The notes under the pieces were generated by a model. That model had not been told where the DNA came from and made no database searches. It saw nothing but the letters and a program-made list of their open reading frames with translations. Positions 10,222-22,969 of a stretch of DNA of 64,000 nt are shown piece after piece. How positions within the stretch are numbered: the stretch's first letter is position 1; each line of letters starts with the position of its first letter. The stretch comes from Typha latifolia. Its lineage: Eukaryota; Streptophyta; Magnoliopsida; Poales; Typhaceae. Both the position numbers and the translations under genes were made by a program. The stretch spans positions 4,226,001-4,290,000 of the forward strand of contig CM034108.1 of the NCBI GenBank assembly GCA_019914945.1, written 5' to 3'.

Positions 10222-11900
10222 CTATGACTCAGGCTGTGATCTTGGTGTTGAGCTTTCTCCTTTTAAAATTAGACCCAAGAGCTCTCAGGTTTTATTGACG
10301 AAGTCTCTACCAAGCTCATTGGTTGGAGGAAAAACTCCCTCTCTCAAGCTCAAGCAGGTAGAATCACTTTGATTAAGTCAACCATAAATGCTCTACCAAG
10401 TTACATGCTTAGGAATTTTGTGGTTCATGTTGCCATTCTTGACCATATTTCGAAAACAGATAATTCGTTTCTTTTGGGGAAAGGGTGAGAGAAATGGCAT
10501 GCACCTTATTAACCGGAGCACTGTCAAACTGCTTAAAAGTCATAGTGGTCTTAGCATTAGAGATTTGAGGGTTGCTCGCCATGCTTTCATGAACCCTAAG
10601 CTTGATAAATAGATTGGAGATGGTGACCATCTATGGGTCAAAGTAATGGGGCACAAATATGGCTATCTTAAACTTTGGGCTAAGAAGCACAAAAAGAAGG
10701 GTATCTCGGGTATGTACAGACACTTGATTGAAGCTAGTAATCTATTGAGAGGGGTATACAAGAAACATTAATAGTGGCAAAAATACCTCTATAATTAATG
10801 ACCCGTGGATATTCATCATGCCTATTGCTTTAAAGCCAACTTACGTAAATATGAATGTAAGCTTTGGAAAAAAGATCGTGGCTAGATTAATACACAAGGG
10901 CAACTGGAATACGGAGAGGCTCTTGCTTTGGTTTGGTCCAATTCTAAGCGAGTCCATTAGGGATATTTTGCTCCCTAGATTGCTGCAAAATGATTCTTGG
11001 ATTTGGCTTAGTGACCCCAAAGGCAAGGCTTCAGTGAAATCAGAGCATGACTTCCTGGCCAAACCTAAGGGTGACCATTCCAACAAGGACAAATGGGACA
11101 CTCTTTGGTTGCTTCCTCTGGCCTTGAGAATTCAGACCTTCATATGGAAACTGACTTGGAATCGGTTGCCAACCAACGATAGACTAATCAAACGTGATAT
11201 GCCGGATAGCCCTTTGTGTGACATATGCAAAAAGGACATTGAAACTACCCAGTACCTCTTTATGGAGTGTGAAACGGCTAAACATATGTGGGACCTTACT
11301 ATGTCTACCTACAGTTTTCACATTTCCTTTAATGGAGACTGGATTAAGGGTGATTGGATGAAGGAAGGCAAAAACCTTCCTAGAGATAACCGCAATCTTT
11401 GCTAGCTATCATTGCTAATTCCTTTTGATAGATATGAAAGTATAGGAACGATTATAAGTTCAACTCCACTCCGATCACCATCTATAGTTATTGGAGAAAA
11501 ATGATCATTATGGCTATAGATTACATGAGGGCTAACAGCGATAGTGTTGCCTATGTAAACCACCCTTCTCTTATCGTTGGCCCGTTCCCACCTAATCATG
11601 GTTGGATTAAGCTTAACTATGATGGCTCTGTGGACCAATTAACCAACAAAGGAGGAGGGGGTGGATATTCAAAGATTTTGACTGTCACATTTTATTGGCG
11701 GCTGAGGCGCCGGTAAAATGCAACATTGTCGATCATGGCAGAAGCGTGGGCTTTGAGAGAGGCATTGACTCAGGCTAATAATTCGACCCATACTTGACTC
11801 GATATATTCAACCGATGCAATTGACAGATTTGGCCCGGGGTAACTCTGCCTCAGACTCGGATTCAGCCAACTAGCCGAGATCATGTCACTGAATGAGAAA
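10222..11900 (+). mobile_element. LINE (L1-type) ORF2 fragment in the spacer
   Basis: Plus-strand pieces in several frames encode the C-terminal part of plant L1 ORF2. The RT end reads in mixed frames as 'KLIGWRKNSLSQAGRITLI' at about 10300-10375. A zf-RVT domain follows in 10818-11405 (PLALRIQTFIWKLTWNRLP, CDICKKDIETTQYLFMEC). RNase H starts at about 11590 (HGWIKLNYDGSVD) and continues to about 11850 (MAEAWALREALTQA). RT motifs upstream of the thumb are missing, and stops and shifts are frequent. It lies tail-to-tail with the intact AO gene, ending about 120 bases past the AO stop. It looks unrelated in sequence to the LINE at 3060-5628. Confidence 0.82.
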
Positions 11901-12017
11901 CTCTTTCTAACTATATATTGCTGAAACAAACTTCAAATTTATTTGTTATTCTTCCAAGCAGAACTGCATAACTTGCTATCTGAAGGCAACTCAAAAGAAG
12001 AGCTTGGGTTTCTCCTA

Positions 12018-15000
12018 TTAGTGGGCAGACAAGGCTTCCAAGTACTTCTCTACATTGTCCAGGCCGCATAGCTCCTTGATCACAGGCATGGTAGCTGGAA
12101 CTTCCAATTGGAATGTGAAGGGAGAATTGTCAGGTCCACCACAGGAAAGCAAATCAGCTCTAGCTGCTCGGATTGCTTCTCTTATCGCGCAATGAACTGA
12201 AGCTGCGAGAAGTAAAGGCGGTTCCCCGGAAGCTGCACAAGACCACCCAGAAGGAAAGATTGTCCAGTTAATAGCTGTATGTGTGTTTCTATGAGTGCAG
12301 AATAATGTCTGAATCTTATATACCTTCTGTCTGTCTATTACTAACAAGTTAATGCATTGATAATTTAAAGCAAGTCATGTAGCAATAATCTTGCAGAGAT
12401 TGCATTTAGCTGATGATCTATTATGTGCCACATTTGTTGAGTGGCAACTATAGGTATGAAGATATCATGAAATGCTCAAGTAAATAGTTACAGGTCAAAT
12501 GGATACGTTTTTGTAGTAATTGAAGTTTGCTGATGTCTCTGGTTGACATCCTCTTAAGACAAGAAGATAAAGAAATCTGGGTAAATGGATGTTCTAGGAT
12601 TACAAGCCAAAATTAGAAGTCAGCCATAGAGGAACAAGGTGATACCTTTTGAAGAGAGTACGCGATTCTGATTATGTTTTTTGTTAAGCAATTCAACGTT
12701 GAACTGTTTTGGGATTGTGTCAACAGTTGGGATTTTGTATGTCCAAGTACCATCTGTAACAACTAACCCATCTGAGTTTGTCAGGTATTCCTCATACATA
12801 AAGAAACCGATACCTTGAACAAAGGCACCTTCAACCTGGACACAAAAAGGAGGAAAGTGGTGATATTAGGCATATTACATAAAAGCAGATTACATTGCAC
12901 CAAGTCGAAAGGATTAGATGCGGATCACGACGGAGGAAAAAAAAATCTCACCTTTTACTATGCACTAGAGAGAAAAGAGATACTGCCTATGTGACAACGA
13001 AATTTAATTATATTTGCAAGTAAAATGGTTACTAACTGCTAGTTGAATATGTATCCATGGAAACAAACATACCAAGCAAAAGTTGTAACATCAAGGCCAT
13101 CTATAGAAAGGTATTTCTTTATAATGAACTATACAAGCAGGAAATGAATGAGGAGATAATTTGGCCATTAAGACTACTGTGACATTGTCCAACAAGAAAG
13201 ACATGAAAGGTTGATTGCTAGAAACAGCTTGTATGCACGCCGAAGAAAAGGTACTTTTCAAGGTTATCAATCCTTTGATACTAATGGTTGAAATGTTATA
13301 ACAACTAGAAAATTGCAAAACATATTCACCTGACCCAAATCCACAGCAGGGTTTAAGCTCTGGCCACAGTCATATACAAGGTCAGTCCGTAAAATAGTGG
13401 CGGCTCCTGTAAGTAGATCTAACTCCACCTGCAATGGCCAAAATTTCATGATAATACTGATATTTGCTGCAGAGGAAGTAAACGTCAAACGACTAGGCTT
13501 ACGTCAGTGAACAATGACTGAACACTAAAATGCATTGGCATACCTCACTTGCAGCAGCTCCATAGTTCAAATACTCCTTAGACTTAAGGTCAGGAACCCA
13601 GTATGCATTTGCTGATAGATGTACACTTTCCATATTTGCCTGCAGATGAGGAGGTGATGGAAGTAAGACAGGATAAATGAATAACCCTCCAGCCAAATCG
13701 ATTTATACACTGAAGAAAGTATAGATCAATGTGACTATAAAATTCACGGACTTAAAAAATAATTAGAACTTAAGAGGCCAACGACTGAAAGTGCTAAACA
13801 GAAGGACAAAGACATGGTCGTGTTCCACTGCATCATATATGATTTTGCCTGCTAAGGGTAGAGCACCACAATTGCAACATGCACATCACTTCACACTCAA
13901 CAAAACACAATCTACCTATTTATGGTGACCTAAGAAGGGAAGCAAAAATGGACGGTGACGGAGGACAAGGTGGTCAACAGAAGAAGAGAGATCTGAATGT
14001 TAAGAGAAATGTGCATTGAAACTTTGCACGCAAGTAAATCACTCTATAAGATATGAAAATGATGCAAATGACAGATTGCATCAATAGATACTACAACAAA
14101 TTTCTTTCAGAAGCCGACAAGAGGGATATCAACTAAAGGCAAATATTTTCACCACACAGCTTTGCAAAATGTTGCTAAAAAGTATTGATGCTTAATCTAT
14201 AAGTTCATCCTCATGAAAACGGCCATTAGCAATTGATGCACTGTTACTATGAAAATGGCCATTACAAATTTCTGCAAAATAGGACAATATGAACCAAAAA
14301 CAAGTAACATGTTAATCTTAGGCGAAAATAGGTGCATCTTGGATCTTATGGGAAATGAACATTTAGCTAGAGGGTGAAAGGAAGATTCCACTGGATCAGA
14401 TGAATGAAAACTAATAGAGAGCAATAGAAAGTCTTTTATATTCCAACGCTTTCTATGGGCTCAACATCTCCTAATAGTTTCGAGATGCAAACTGAGGGAG
14501 GTAGAGGTACCTTTTGAATTACTCAATAGACAAAGATCTTGTTCAGCAGGGTATTACGAGAAAAAAGAGGGGAAGCAGAATCAAGAATAAAACAGATAAA
14601 CTTTGTTGTAATAAATTGACAGAGCGTAATGCATTCACCTCTTACTTTTATCAACTGTGAAGTCAAAATAATCACCTGAGTAATTAAATAATCCCATGAA
14701 ACCACGCCATTTTGTTCTTGCAATCTATCCTTGAGAGGTCTTAATCTGTCAACCAGGATACTGCAGGAGAGGCGAACCGCTTCGCAGCTAGACTGCGACG
14801 TGGTGCTCCCACCTGTAAATCCTCCCTGTGTTAAACTCAGAGTATCTGCCTGAATAACTCGTACCCTTTCCAGAAACTTTTCACTTCCATCATCCCACAG
14901 CTGACCCAGAGCAAACGCAGCCATCTGCCTCACTCTCGTCCACAGCCCTTGGCCTATCTCAATCCCTCCTACCTCAACTACAACCGAACCATCATTAAGA

Positions 15001-18000
15001 ACAGAGACTGTTCCTGCTGCTGGTCTAGGTGCCACTTGGTACATAATTGGTACACAGGAAATGCCCCGTTTTTTCCATTTGTTGATACTATTGAAATGCC
15101 GAATCACTTCCCCGCGTTGCTGATAGCTAGGAGACAAAGCCAAATTATCAAAAATAGAAGGTAAGGTGTACTCAGGAGCTTCTCCTGCACTGTCTCCATA
15201 AAACAACGCAAGGCTCTCAAAGGTGTGAAGGTTTCTCTTCCTAACAGAGTTGGTATCCAGAGAGAGGGTTGATGCCACGTGTTCGATGATGGCCTCAGCA
15301 ATGAAAGATCCTTGTGTGGTTCCGGGGGCTCGCATTGCCGTCTTTGATGACAGATTTGTTTTGCAGACTTTGATGTCTAAGGAAAGAGCGCCCCAGTTGT
15401 ACTTTTTTAGTGCTCCTATTATCTCACGTGGGATCAGTGGGCTTAAATCTGCTACTATCCCAGCATTAATCAGTAAATCTAAATGCAGGGCTGTGATCTT
15501 CCCGTCAGACTTGAAACCGACAGAATATCCTACTTTCATGGGATGTCGTCCTCCTGCCATTATCATATCGGTCTTGCGGTCCACGTACATTCGAACAGGA
15601 CGGCGCAGCTTATGTGCTGCAACTGCGCATGCAGTCGAAACCTAACATCACAAGGCAGTCAATACTTGCAAGCTGTTATTTCTAAACTGTGGTAGTTTCC
15701 AACTTGCATTATTTACCGACTACTGAATGCATATAAAGTCTTAACGTTGTGCAACTAGTACAAAGAAATGTAGATGTTCATGATTTTTCTCTGTGGGGAG
15801 AGATCCAAATGAGAATATGAGATAAATCATTTCATAGATTTTTGGAAAAAAATTTAAGTAAATGGAAAATCCTGTTCTTAGAAGCTTACTTATTTTTTGA
15901 TGGGTTAAGTTGAAAATGTCGAATGACTTGGGGTTGGATTGTTTATTATATGCTGATAGTCAACTGATGCACACAAAACACAACTAGATCTTGATGATGA
16001 TAGTGAGTTTGACTCTTACAATCGATGCTTTGAAAAACTTTCCTCCGAAACCCCCTCCAACTCTTCTCGTAATAACGCGAACATTGTGGAAGGGGATGCC
16101 AAGGCACCTTCCAATGACATTCTGGGTGACCTCAGGGCCCTGATTTGAGCTGTAGACTACCATGCAATTATCTTCGTCTGGAACAGCCAATGCCGCTTGC
16201 GTCTCCATGTAGAAAAAGTATTGGGAATCAAGTTTTACCTGGGAAATTTGGCCAGGGAAAATTAACATCTATCAGCAAAATTAAACAATAAAAAAGGAAC
16301 GAAAACCTCAACAAAAAGGTGGGCATAGTTTTAATTAACAAATTAATCCAAACAGTTCTTATCGAAAACTATTTGCAAAACCTTAATAAGTCTGCCAAAT
16401 GACGTTACTAAGTATAATCTTCATAAAGAAAACATAACCTATGTACATTTAAAATGAAGGGACTTCTAATAACAAATACATGACAAGTCTGTATGTTTTG
16501 GACTATTTTTTGTCTCCTTTCTATGCTACTATTCAATATTTAATCTCTACCTACATAGAAATAAGGATCTTATTTTCTAGTCCTCGAGTCTTCAAAAAGA
16601 ATTTACTGCCTCAAGCTACTTCATATTATATGGACCTCCTTTATTTGGGCATAAGACCAGGAGTAAAGTAATATATCAGTAAGCATCTACAAGCAGAGCT
16701 AAATGACAGCAAGGTTCACGTATCTTGACATAATTAATTAGGGCTTAGGAGTGAGGATATAATAGTGCTTTGTCATTAACAAGAATCTTTCATGACATCT
16801 TTGAAAGGAAATGGAGCATCTAAAGACATAGTAGTCTATGATGGGCGACATATTCTTCACTGTTAAACTTTCAAGTACAACAATTCCAAATACATTTATT
16901 AGATAATCTAGGATTTAGATCAGTTACTTGTGAATTTCTTGGTTAACTGTCACTGGACACAGCACTGTATTTATGAATTGTGAATTGTTGGAGAATCTAC
17001 AGAACAAAATCTACTGGTGTAATCAAGTAAGTGTAATGAGCTGGCGAGAAAGAAGCTAGACTACTTGCAGAAGAAAACTTGCTACTCTTTCATAATATAT
17101 TGAGATGAAAAAAAAAACAGTTAACAGTAGAGGTCTATGAATCTAGAAAAGTACCTCAGCTGATAGGATTGTTTGATCAGCTTCTGCCATTCCTTTGGAG
17201 AAATCACCTATTTGTTTAGGAGAAAACATGGAAGGAACATCAAAATAACTGCATCTTTCTACAGCATCTTCTACAGACAAAATTGGTGGCTCCAAATTCT
17301 CAGTCCCATAATCAACAATTGCTTGCTTAGCAGCCATGTTGGCATGTCTCTGCGTTTCTGCAATCTGAAAGAGCCAGTCAGTTAGCTTCAATTATGCAAT
17401 TCTATGCAGAAAGGACCACAACACTGTCCAACTCAGCCATAACTTTTAAATCAGAATCAGTATTACCTAAACAATCAAACTCGTCCAGCCATAAGTTATG
17501 AATTCATAAAAAGAGAAGATTATTTTTGTTCATTTAGTACAAGATAAAGCAAAAGAATGAGATAAATAGAGGGATACCACTACACCAAGCGGTTGGCCAG
17601 CATATTCAGTAAGTGATCCAGCAAATAATGATTCAGATCCAAAGACAAAACTTGCTCCGACATTCTCTCCTCCTTTTGGAATGTCATTAACAGAGACAAC
17701 TGAAACAATTTTCTGTGATGCCAAAGAAGAACCAAATTTAATGCCCCTTACATGAGCAAGAGGTCTTGTACTATAAATAAAAGCTCCATAAAGACAATTC
17801 TCTGGAGCAGGAATGTCATCCACATACACAGCTTCACCTGCATAAGCAGTTCATAAAGTTAATACAAGGAAGAGGCAACTTATGTTAATATAAAGAGACA
17901 GGTATAAGCATAACAGCTAGCCAGAAAATATGTCCTTGTAAAGGCATCAGGAAGTATCCAATCAATTATGGTATCAACTATGACATGAAGACTTATTAAA

Positions 18001-21000
18001 AGATAATGACTTGATAGGTAGAACTTAATACAAGTCAGAAGGCAGGTATATATGATTTCTCTCATCGCTTATCAAGGGAAAGGAAATCTATAAAAAGAAC
18101 AAACATGAAATGCAAATTATACAATCCATTGTACACAAATTTTGAAATATTTATGTCATGGATGTGATCAACTTGCTGGTCAATTACTACAGACATAAGT
18201 AATAAACAATTGTATAAAATTATAAGAACAAAGAGGAAGCAAATAAATACCAGAAGCTTGGTTTGCTGCTCCAACTTTCTGAGTAGGTTCACCAATTGGA
18301 TAATTCTCCTCTCTTATTTCCACATCTTGGCGTGAAGACAAATTCATGTCACTGAAATCTATATCCATGTTCTTCGATGTCTTATTAGGTGAAATATCAA
18401 CACGGCCATTGAGTTTGCCATTTGGATATTCAGCAACAGAAGCAGAACTAGATCCATCAATATGAACTGCCTTTCCAGGCTCTGCCAAGCCATTCGCAAA
18501 TGGACGAAGAAAATCAAATAGAAAAGAAACTGCCAAACTTGATCTGTAGGCAGGATGTGCCGTGCCTTTTTTCACGACAATTGTTTCTTTAAGCAGTTTC
18601 AATGCTTCAAGCAGACTAGAAGCAGTTACAGGTTTACCCTTTAGAAAATTCTCAACTTTCCTTGCCCTAATGGCATGATCAGTCCCATATGCACCAAAAG
18701 CCAAGTTCAGGTTATCTAGGACAAGACTCCCCGATTCTTTATCCAAGGATGTCTGCGCCAAGAAAGCAGAATTGAGATAAGCCACTGCATTGCCTAGAGG
18801 GCGAGGAGCCGCTCTGTATGTTTCAAACAGAAGATTGGTTTCTGTAGCAGCTATGGAATCAACATTTCCCTTCTTAAGAGGGGAGTTGCAAGCTGAACTC
18901 CAACAAGGAATATATACACTCAAAAGTAGAGTTTTGTAATCACATGGAGGTCTCTCCAAGAATTCCTCCAGTGTGAGACTAAGCCTTTCTGAAGCCATCT
19001 TTATGCGAAGAGTTGCACCAGCAGCTAGAAGTATTGTTGCAATATCCGAGGCAAATGGATTTCTCTGTGCCATAATCAAATTTCCTCCTACGCTTGCTGT
19101 ATTTCGAACAAATGGAGAAGCCACCTTATTCATGTGATCAGCAATTTTATTGAAGACCAGCTTTCCATTTGAATGCAGTGTGCATTCATTTTCTGCTTTT
19201 AATACTTCAATAGCTCTAGAAATTGTCACAGCTGCCCCAATTTCAATGCCTTCTCTATCACTTTTAACAACTGAAAGCTCAGGGATACCTCTGAGATCAA
19301 CATACTTATCATACAGATCCTGGTCTTTGTATACACCAGTACTTGTATTCCCCACTACCATTTTAACACTACTTTCACTGAATGCTTCAGAATTTAATAA
19401 TTTGTAAAGATCTTCGACACTATCAGGGCGATACCAATAGCCTCCTCCAGTGGCAGTAAGACCAGAATCACCTGGGACATCTGAAATGGATTTGATCTCA
19501 GATTTAAGAAACTCAGGGAAAGTGCAGATTCCACCACTAGAGTAATGAGGCAGTCTGCTGACATTAACATTTTTATCCCCTTTCTTCCAAAATGAATTCA
19601 AGCCCAAATCTTCCAAATCAACATCAGCTGCAAAGCTCTTGCAAGTATCTACAATCGGTCGATAACCAGTACATCGGCACAAATTGCCTGATATAGCCTT
19701 CACTGCCTCAGATACTGTGAGCTTTGAGAATCCATTTGGAGGCTCAGGCCTGTCAGTTTTGTCTGCATTGACTACGGCAGAGAAAAGAGACATGCACATG
19801 CCAGGGGTGCAAAACCCACACTGCGAGGCATGAAAGCCAGATACCCTTTGGTGGATTGGATGGAAGCCATCCTTACTGTTTCCAAGCCCCTCAGTGGTCG
19901 TCACTGAATGGAAATTTATACTGCAAAGAAGTGTTAGACATGAGCTTGCAGAGAATTCAGTCACTTGCTCAGTTATGGGATCATATCTTGATAGAAGAAC
20001 AACACAAGCTCCACAACCACCTGCCGCAAGAAGTAAGAATAAATGAAAACAGATTATCTTGTGCAGTTCTTGGAATTGATACTTGTTACTGGCAAATTCA
20101 TATTCATATCAACTTCTTTTTCCGAATATAAAATACAAATGTGGATGTTAATGGATAATGAAATTTTATTTATACTACTTATTATTGAACCATTTTTCTA
20201 GATTCAGATAGAACATTTGAAGACTCGCTTTTATTATTATTTTTTTTTTATACATGTTTGGATTCAAGCCAATCTCTGGCAATCGTAGCATAGCATTTCT
20301 GAATAAAAAAATCTAAACTATAGCTCACTCATGAATTTGCCATTACATAAAACTTTCAAGATTTTCTCTTTTACTTATTAAAGTCAAAACATTGCGCGCT
20401 TCTTTAAAATGATCTAATCTCTTCAAAAAGTTATTTTTCATCAATTTTTAATTAATGACCATCTCTGAGGATTTTGTAATCTAATCCTTGTTTTTAATAA
20501 TTTTATATGAGGACTTGAGTGAACCAAACCCAACAAATTTCAAATCAAAGATTTCAACTAAGGAATATTTTGTTAGAGTACTAAAGGTAATTTTCTAAAA
20601 TACTTAAATTACTTTGGTAGAATATGATAGAGTGATTAGATCCAGAGAAAGATGTTTGATTGGGTGAAGGTGGGCTAGGTCGGTATGGTGTGATATTGCT
20701 TAAAAAATGTACGTAAGTTAGAAATTTTTGAAAGATATTTAGTAATTTAATCATTAGATTTACATAAACCACTACGATTATTTTATAAAAAGTACAGAAA
20801 AAAATTAAAGGAATTCAGTTGCAAAAATAGATGTGAATTAGAAAATGATAAAATAATAAGGTGTTATTTGAAAATTTTCCCTATAAATAAACAAATAAAT
20901 AGCTTTGACCATGCATGAAATCTAGAGAGAAAGCATCATCTTCTCGGTGCCAAAAAAAAATACCAAACTCAAAACAATAAAAATCCAATGCTAGAAATCC

Positions 21001-21335
21001 ATTTCAACCCTAAAAAAAATCAAAATCAAAATCAAAATCAAAATCAAGAACAACGGCATCGAAAAACAAACACCGGCACACACCCATCGATCGATGCAAG
21101 AGGCCATTTTTTCCTTTTTTTTTTGGTCGAAGAATCGAAAGAGAAATCATCGGGAAAAGCAAGGTATGCCCTCACCTTCCCCGCATCCGAGCTTCGCGCC
21201 CTTGTAAGGGGTCCGGGTCCTCAAAAACTCGAGCAGAGTCGTGGAAGGATCGACCTCCGGCAGCTCGTACCTCTCCCCATTCACGGCGAACACCAGCCTC
21301 CGTATCGTCTTCCCCATCCCGCTCTCTTGCTCCAC
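12018..21335 (-). CDS. AO: Aldehyde oxidase (molybdenum-flavin, plant AO family), 10 exons
   Basis: Exons (minus): 21335-21176, 20020-18251, 17837-17578, 17364-17155, 16238-16020, 15641-14676, 13639-13544, 13428-13330, 12835-12646, 12232-12018. All are GT-AG and phases close to 1394 aa. Plant AOs oxidise aldehydes to acids in the cytosol, abscisic aldehyde and indole acetaldehyde being known substrates of some members; which one applies here cannot be told. Cluster I cysteines are 51, 56, 59 and 81; cluster II cysteines are 121, 124, 168 and 170. The FAD domain follows (TASVGGNL). The molybdenum domains have GGGFGGK, AMRAPG, QGLWTR and the GEPPL motif with the catalytic Glu. Length fits the family (about 1350-1400). 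A second Met (21317) begins MGKTIRR and could be the true start. No stop or frameshift was seen. The 5' half is duplicated in inverted orientation at 6806-9368. Confidence 0.93.
21019..21053. repeat. (CAAAAT)n microsatellite in AO intron 1
   Basis: About five or six CAAAAT units. The left-arm counterpart near 7095-7115 has only about two to three units on the other strand, so the array changed length after the arms separated. Confidence 0.8.
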
Positions 21336-21353
21336 ACGATGGCGAGCTCTCCC

Positions 21354-21430
21354 AATTTATAGGAGGCATTGATGCCTCCAAAGTCCATGGAAATCTCTCG
21401 GTCCACGTAAACGAGCAAAATATATAATAA
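21354..21430 (-). promoter_or_regulatory. Candidate AO core promoter (two TATA-like boxes)
   Basis: On the minus strand a TATAAATT lies at 21361-21354, only about 19 bases before the first ATG (21335). An AT-rich TATATATT-like stretch lies at about 21430-21419. If the nearer box is used, transcription would start close to or after the first ATG, which favours the second Met at 21317. The left-arm copy keeps a comparable 'ctataaaat' near 6759. Confidence 0.35.
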
Positions 21431-22019
21431 AATAATGAAGAGAGAAAGACAACAGCAGAAAACAAAAAGTAGAGATTTGAAGTTTCTCTCGGTCCGACGT
21501 TGAAAGCCTCGCCACCCGGCGCGCGCTCTTGTTGGAGAGCTCGTCACGTCTCTATTGCAATTGGAACAAGAATTCGCTCGTTTAAGTGTGGGATAGTTTA
21601 GCACCTATCCCGGAAAGTACCACAAGAATTTTTTTGGTTAAGTACAGATGGAAGTTCTTGCAATTGGGACTGCAGGAAATCCTCTCCTCTTTCTGAATTC
21701 TTTTTTTTTTAAATCTTTTTCTTCTATATTTTGGATTAAATCCCCAATGTGATTGATGTAATCGATGACGCAAAATGCAGAAGTAAAATTTTCCTCTCCA
21801 TAGTTTGGTCGTCAAACGAGTGTTCATCTCAAGATATCTACAAAAGAAAAATACGTGGAAAAGTCAGCATGAGGCTGCACCAGTTTCCTACAACCAGTTA
21901 CTAAGACGAGACGATCAGTCATTGCCACTTATGCTGGCTGTATAAAATTCCTACCATATACGCTTTGTTCACAGCCCAAATCTAGCCTTCGGACTCATAA
22001 ATTATCAAAAAAAGATAAT

Positions 22020-22335
22020 AGGTAGGTAGGTGCCTTTTTCATAACTAAAAAGGTCATGGGTTCAACTCCAACTATAAATAATATTGTGGACAAATTATTT
22101 AGTGGTTTGGTGACTTGGACCGATTCGATTAATGACTCGGCAATACGGTTAGCTTGGAGGAATAGCTCGGCAGCATTTGGTTGGGAGCAATTTTTCGACG
22201 ACACATATGGCTTGAAGCCTGGACTAAGCAGCTAAAAGCTCGGTGGAGCCTAAGTGCCTCTGTATCTAGGAAGGATTGATTCTTTATCCAGCTCATATCT
22301 AGTCTCCAAGCACATGAATGATAAAAAAATGGTAG
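22020..22335 (+). repeat. SINE-like short interspersed repeat, copy 4 (best preserved)
   Basis: It begins near a tRNA-like B-box, 'gggttcaactcc' at about 22056-22067. It continues with 'tattgtggacaaattatttagtggtttggtgac', 'agctcggcagcatttgg' and 'gcttgaagcctggac' (degenerate family words), and ends 'ctcatatctagtctccaagcacatgaatgat' plus seven A. The B-box and A tail suggest a tRNA-derived SINE; no clear A-box was found. A separate family tail with an A run lies just before it at 21975-22016. Confidence 0.6.
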
Positions 22336-22407
22336 TATAATAGTGTCTCGAATCCTAAATTAGTTGACTGATTATGATACTTGACATTACTAATTAATCT
22401 ATTTTTT

Positions 22408-22600
22408 TCTCATATAAAAGCCCAAAGGCTACATATGAACGGGAGTGGCTAGGCTCGCTTTAAGTCATCGTGTTGCTGAGCTACTCGTCCAAGTCAACCG
22501 CGACGCCAAGCCATCAATTGAGCCGAACTGTTAAGCCACCAAATAATTTTCTTCACAATAATTATTTTCGATTAGAGTAGATCACATGCCTTCTTTGGTT
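22408..22600 (-). repeat. SINE-like short interspersed repeat, copy 5
   Basis: Minus-strand copy: the T run near 22400-22407 is the tail, followed by the family end ('aaagcccaaaggctacatatg') and the body words 'ttgctgagctactcg' and 'ccaccaaataattttcttcac'. It pairs with copy 1 (695-925) across the inverted duplication. Confidence 0.6.
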
Positions 22601-22969
22601 GTAAAAAATGGTACCTACCAAGTCTTAAGAGTTGATCGGTAGCTTAATCAAATTTACATCATGGAAGAAGTGTTTAACTAATTTTCTTTTGCTATGCCAT
22701 ACTTTGATTTCAATAAAGGTATGGGCTATGTGATTTCATTAGTAACAACAGCTCAACTTTGCTAGGGTTTCTGTGATGTGATATGCACTCAAAATTTTTT
22801 AGGAGGGCATTCCTACCACTTGCAAGTTTTGCCTCGGGCGTTCAAACGCTTTGATGAACCTACTCCTGACTTGAAAGTCCTATTTGAAAAGGTATTTCTA
22901 CCTTTTAACTCTTTGGTTAAAGAATATATAACATCTAGAATTCTAGAAGAGGAGATACATAGTTGAAGA

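Noticed and set aside
22056..22067. tRNA B-box-like 'gggttcaactcc' as a possible tRNA gene
   Set aside because: No acceptor stem, anticodon arm or A-box could be built around it. It fits a SINE-like head better.
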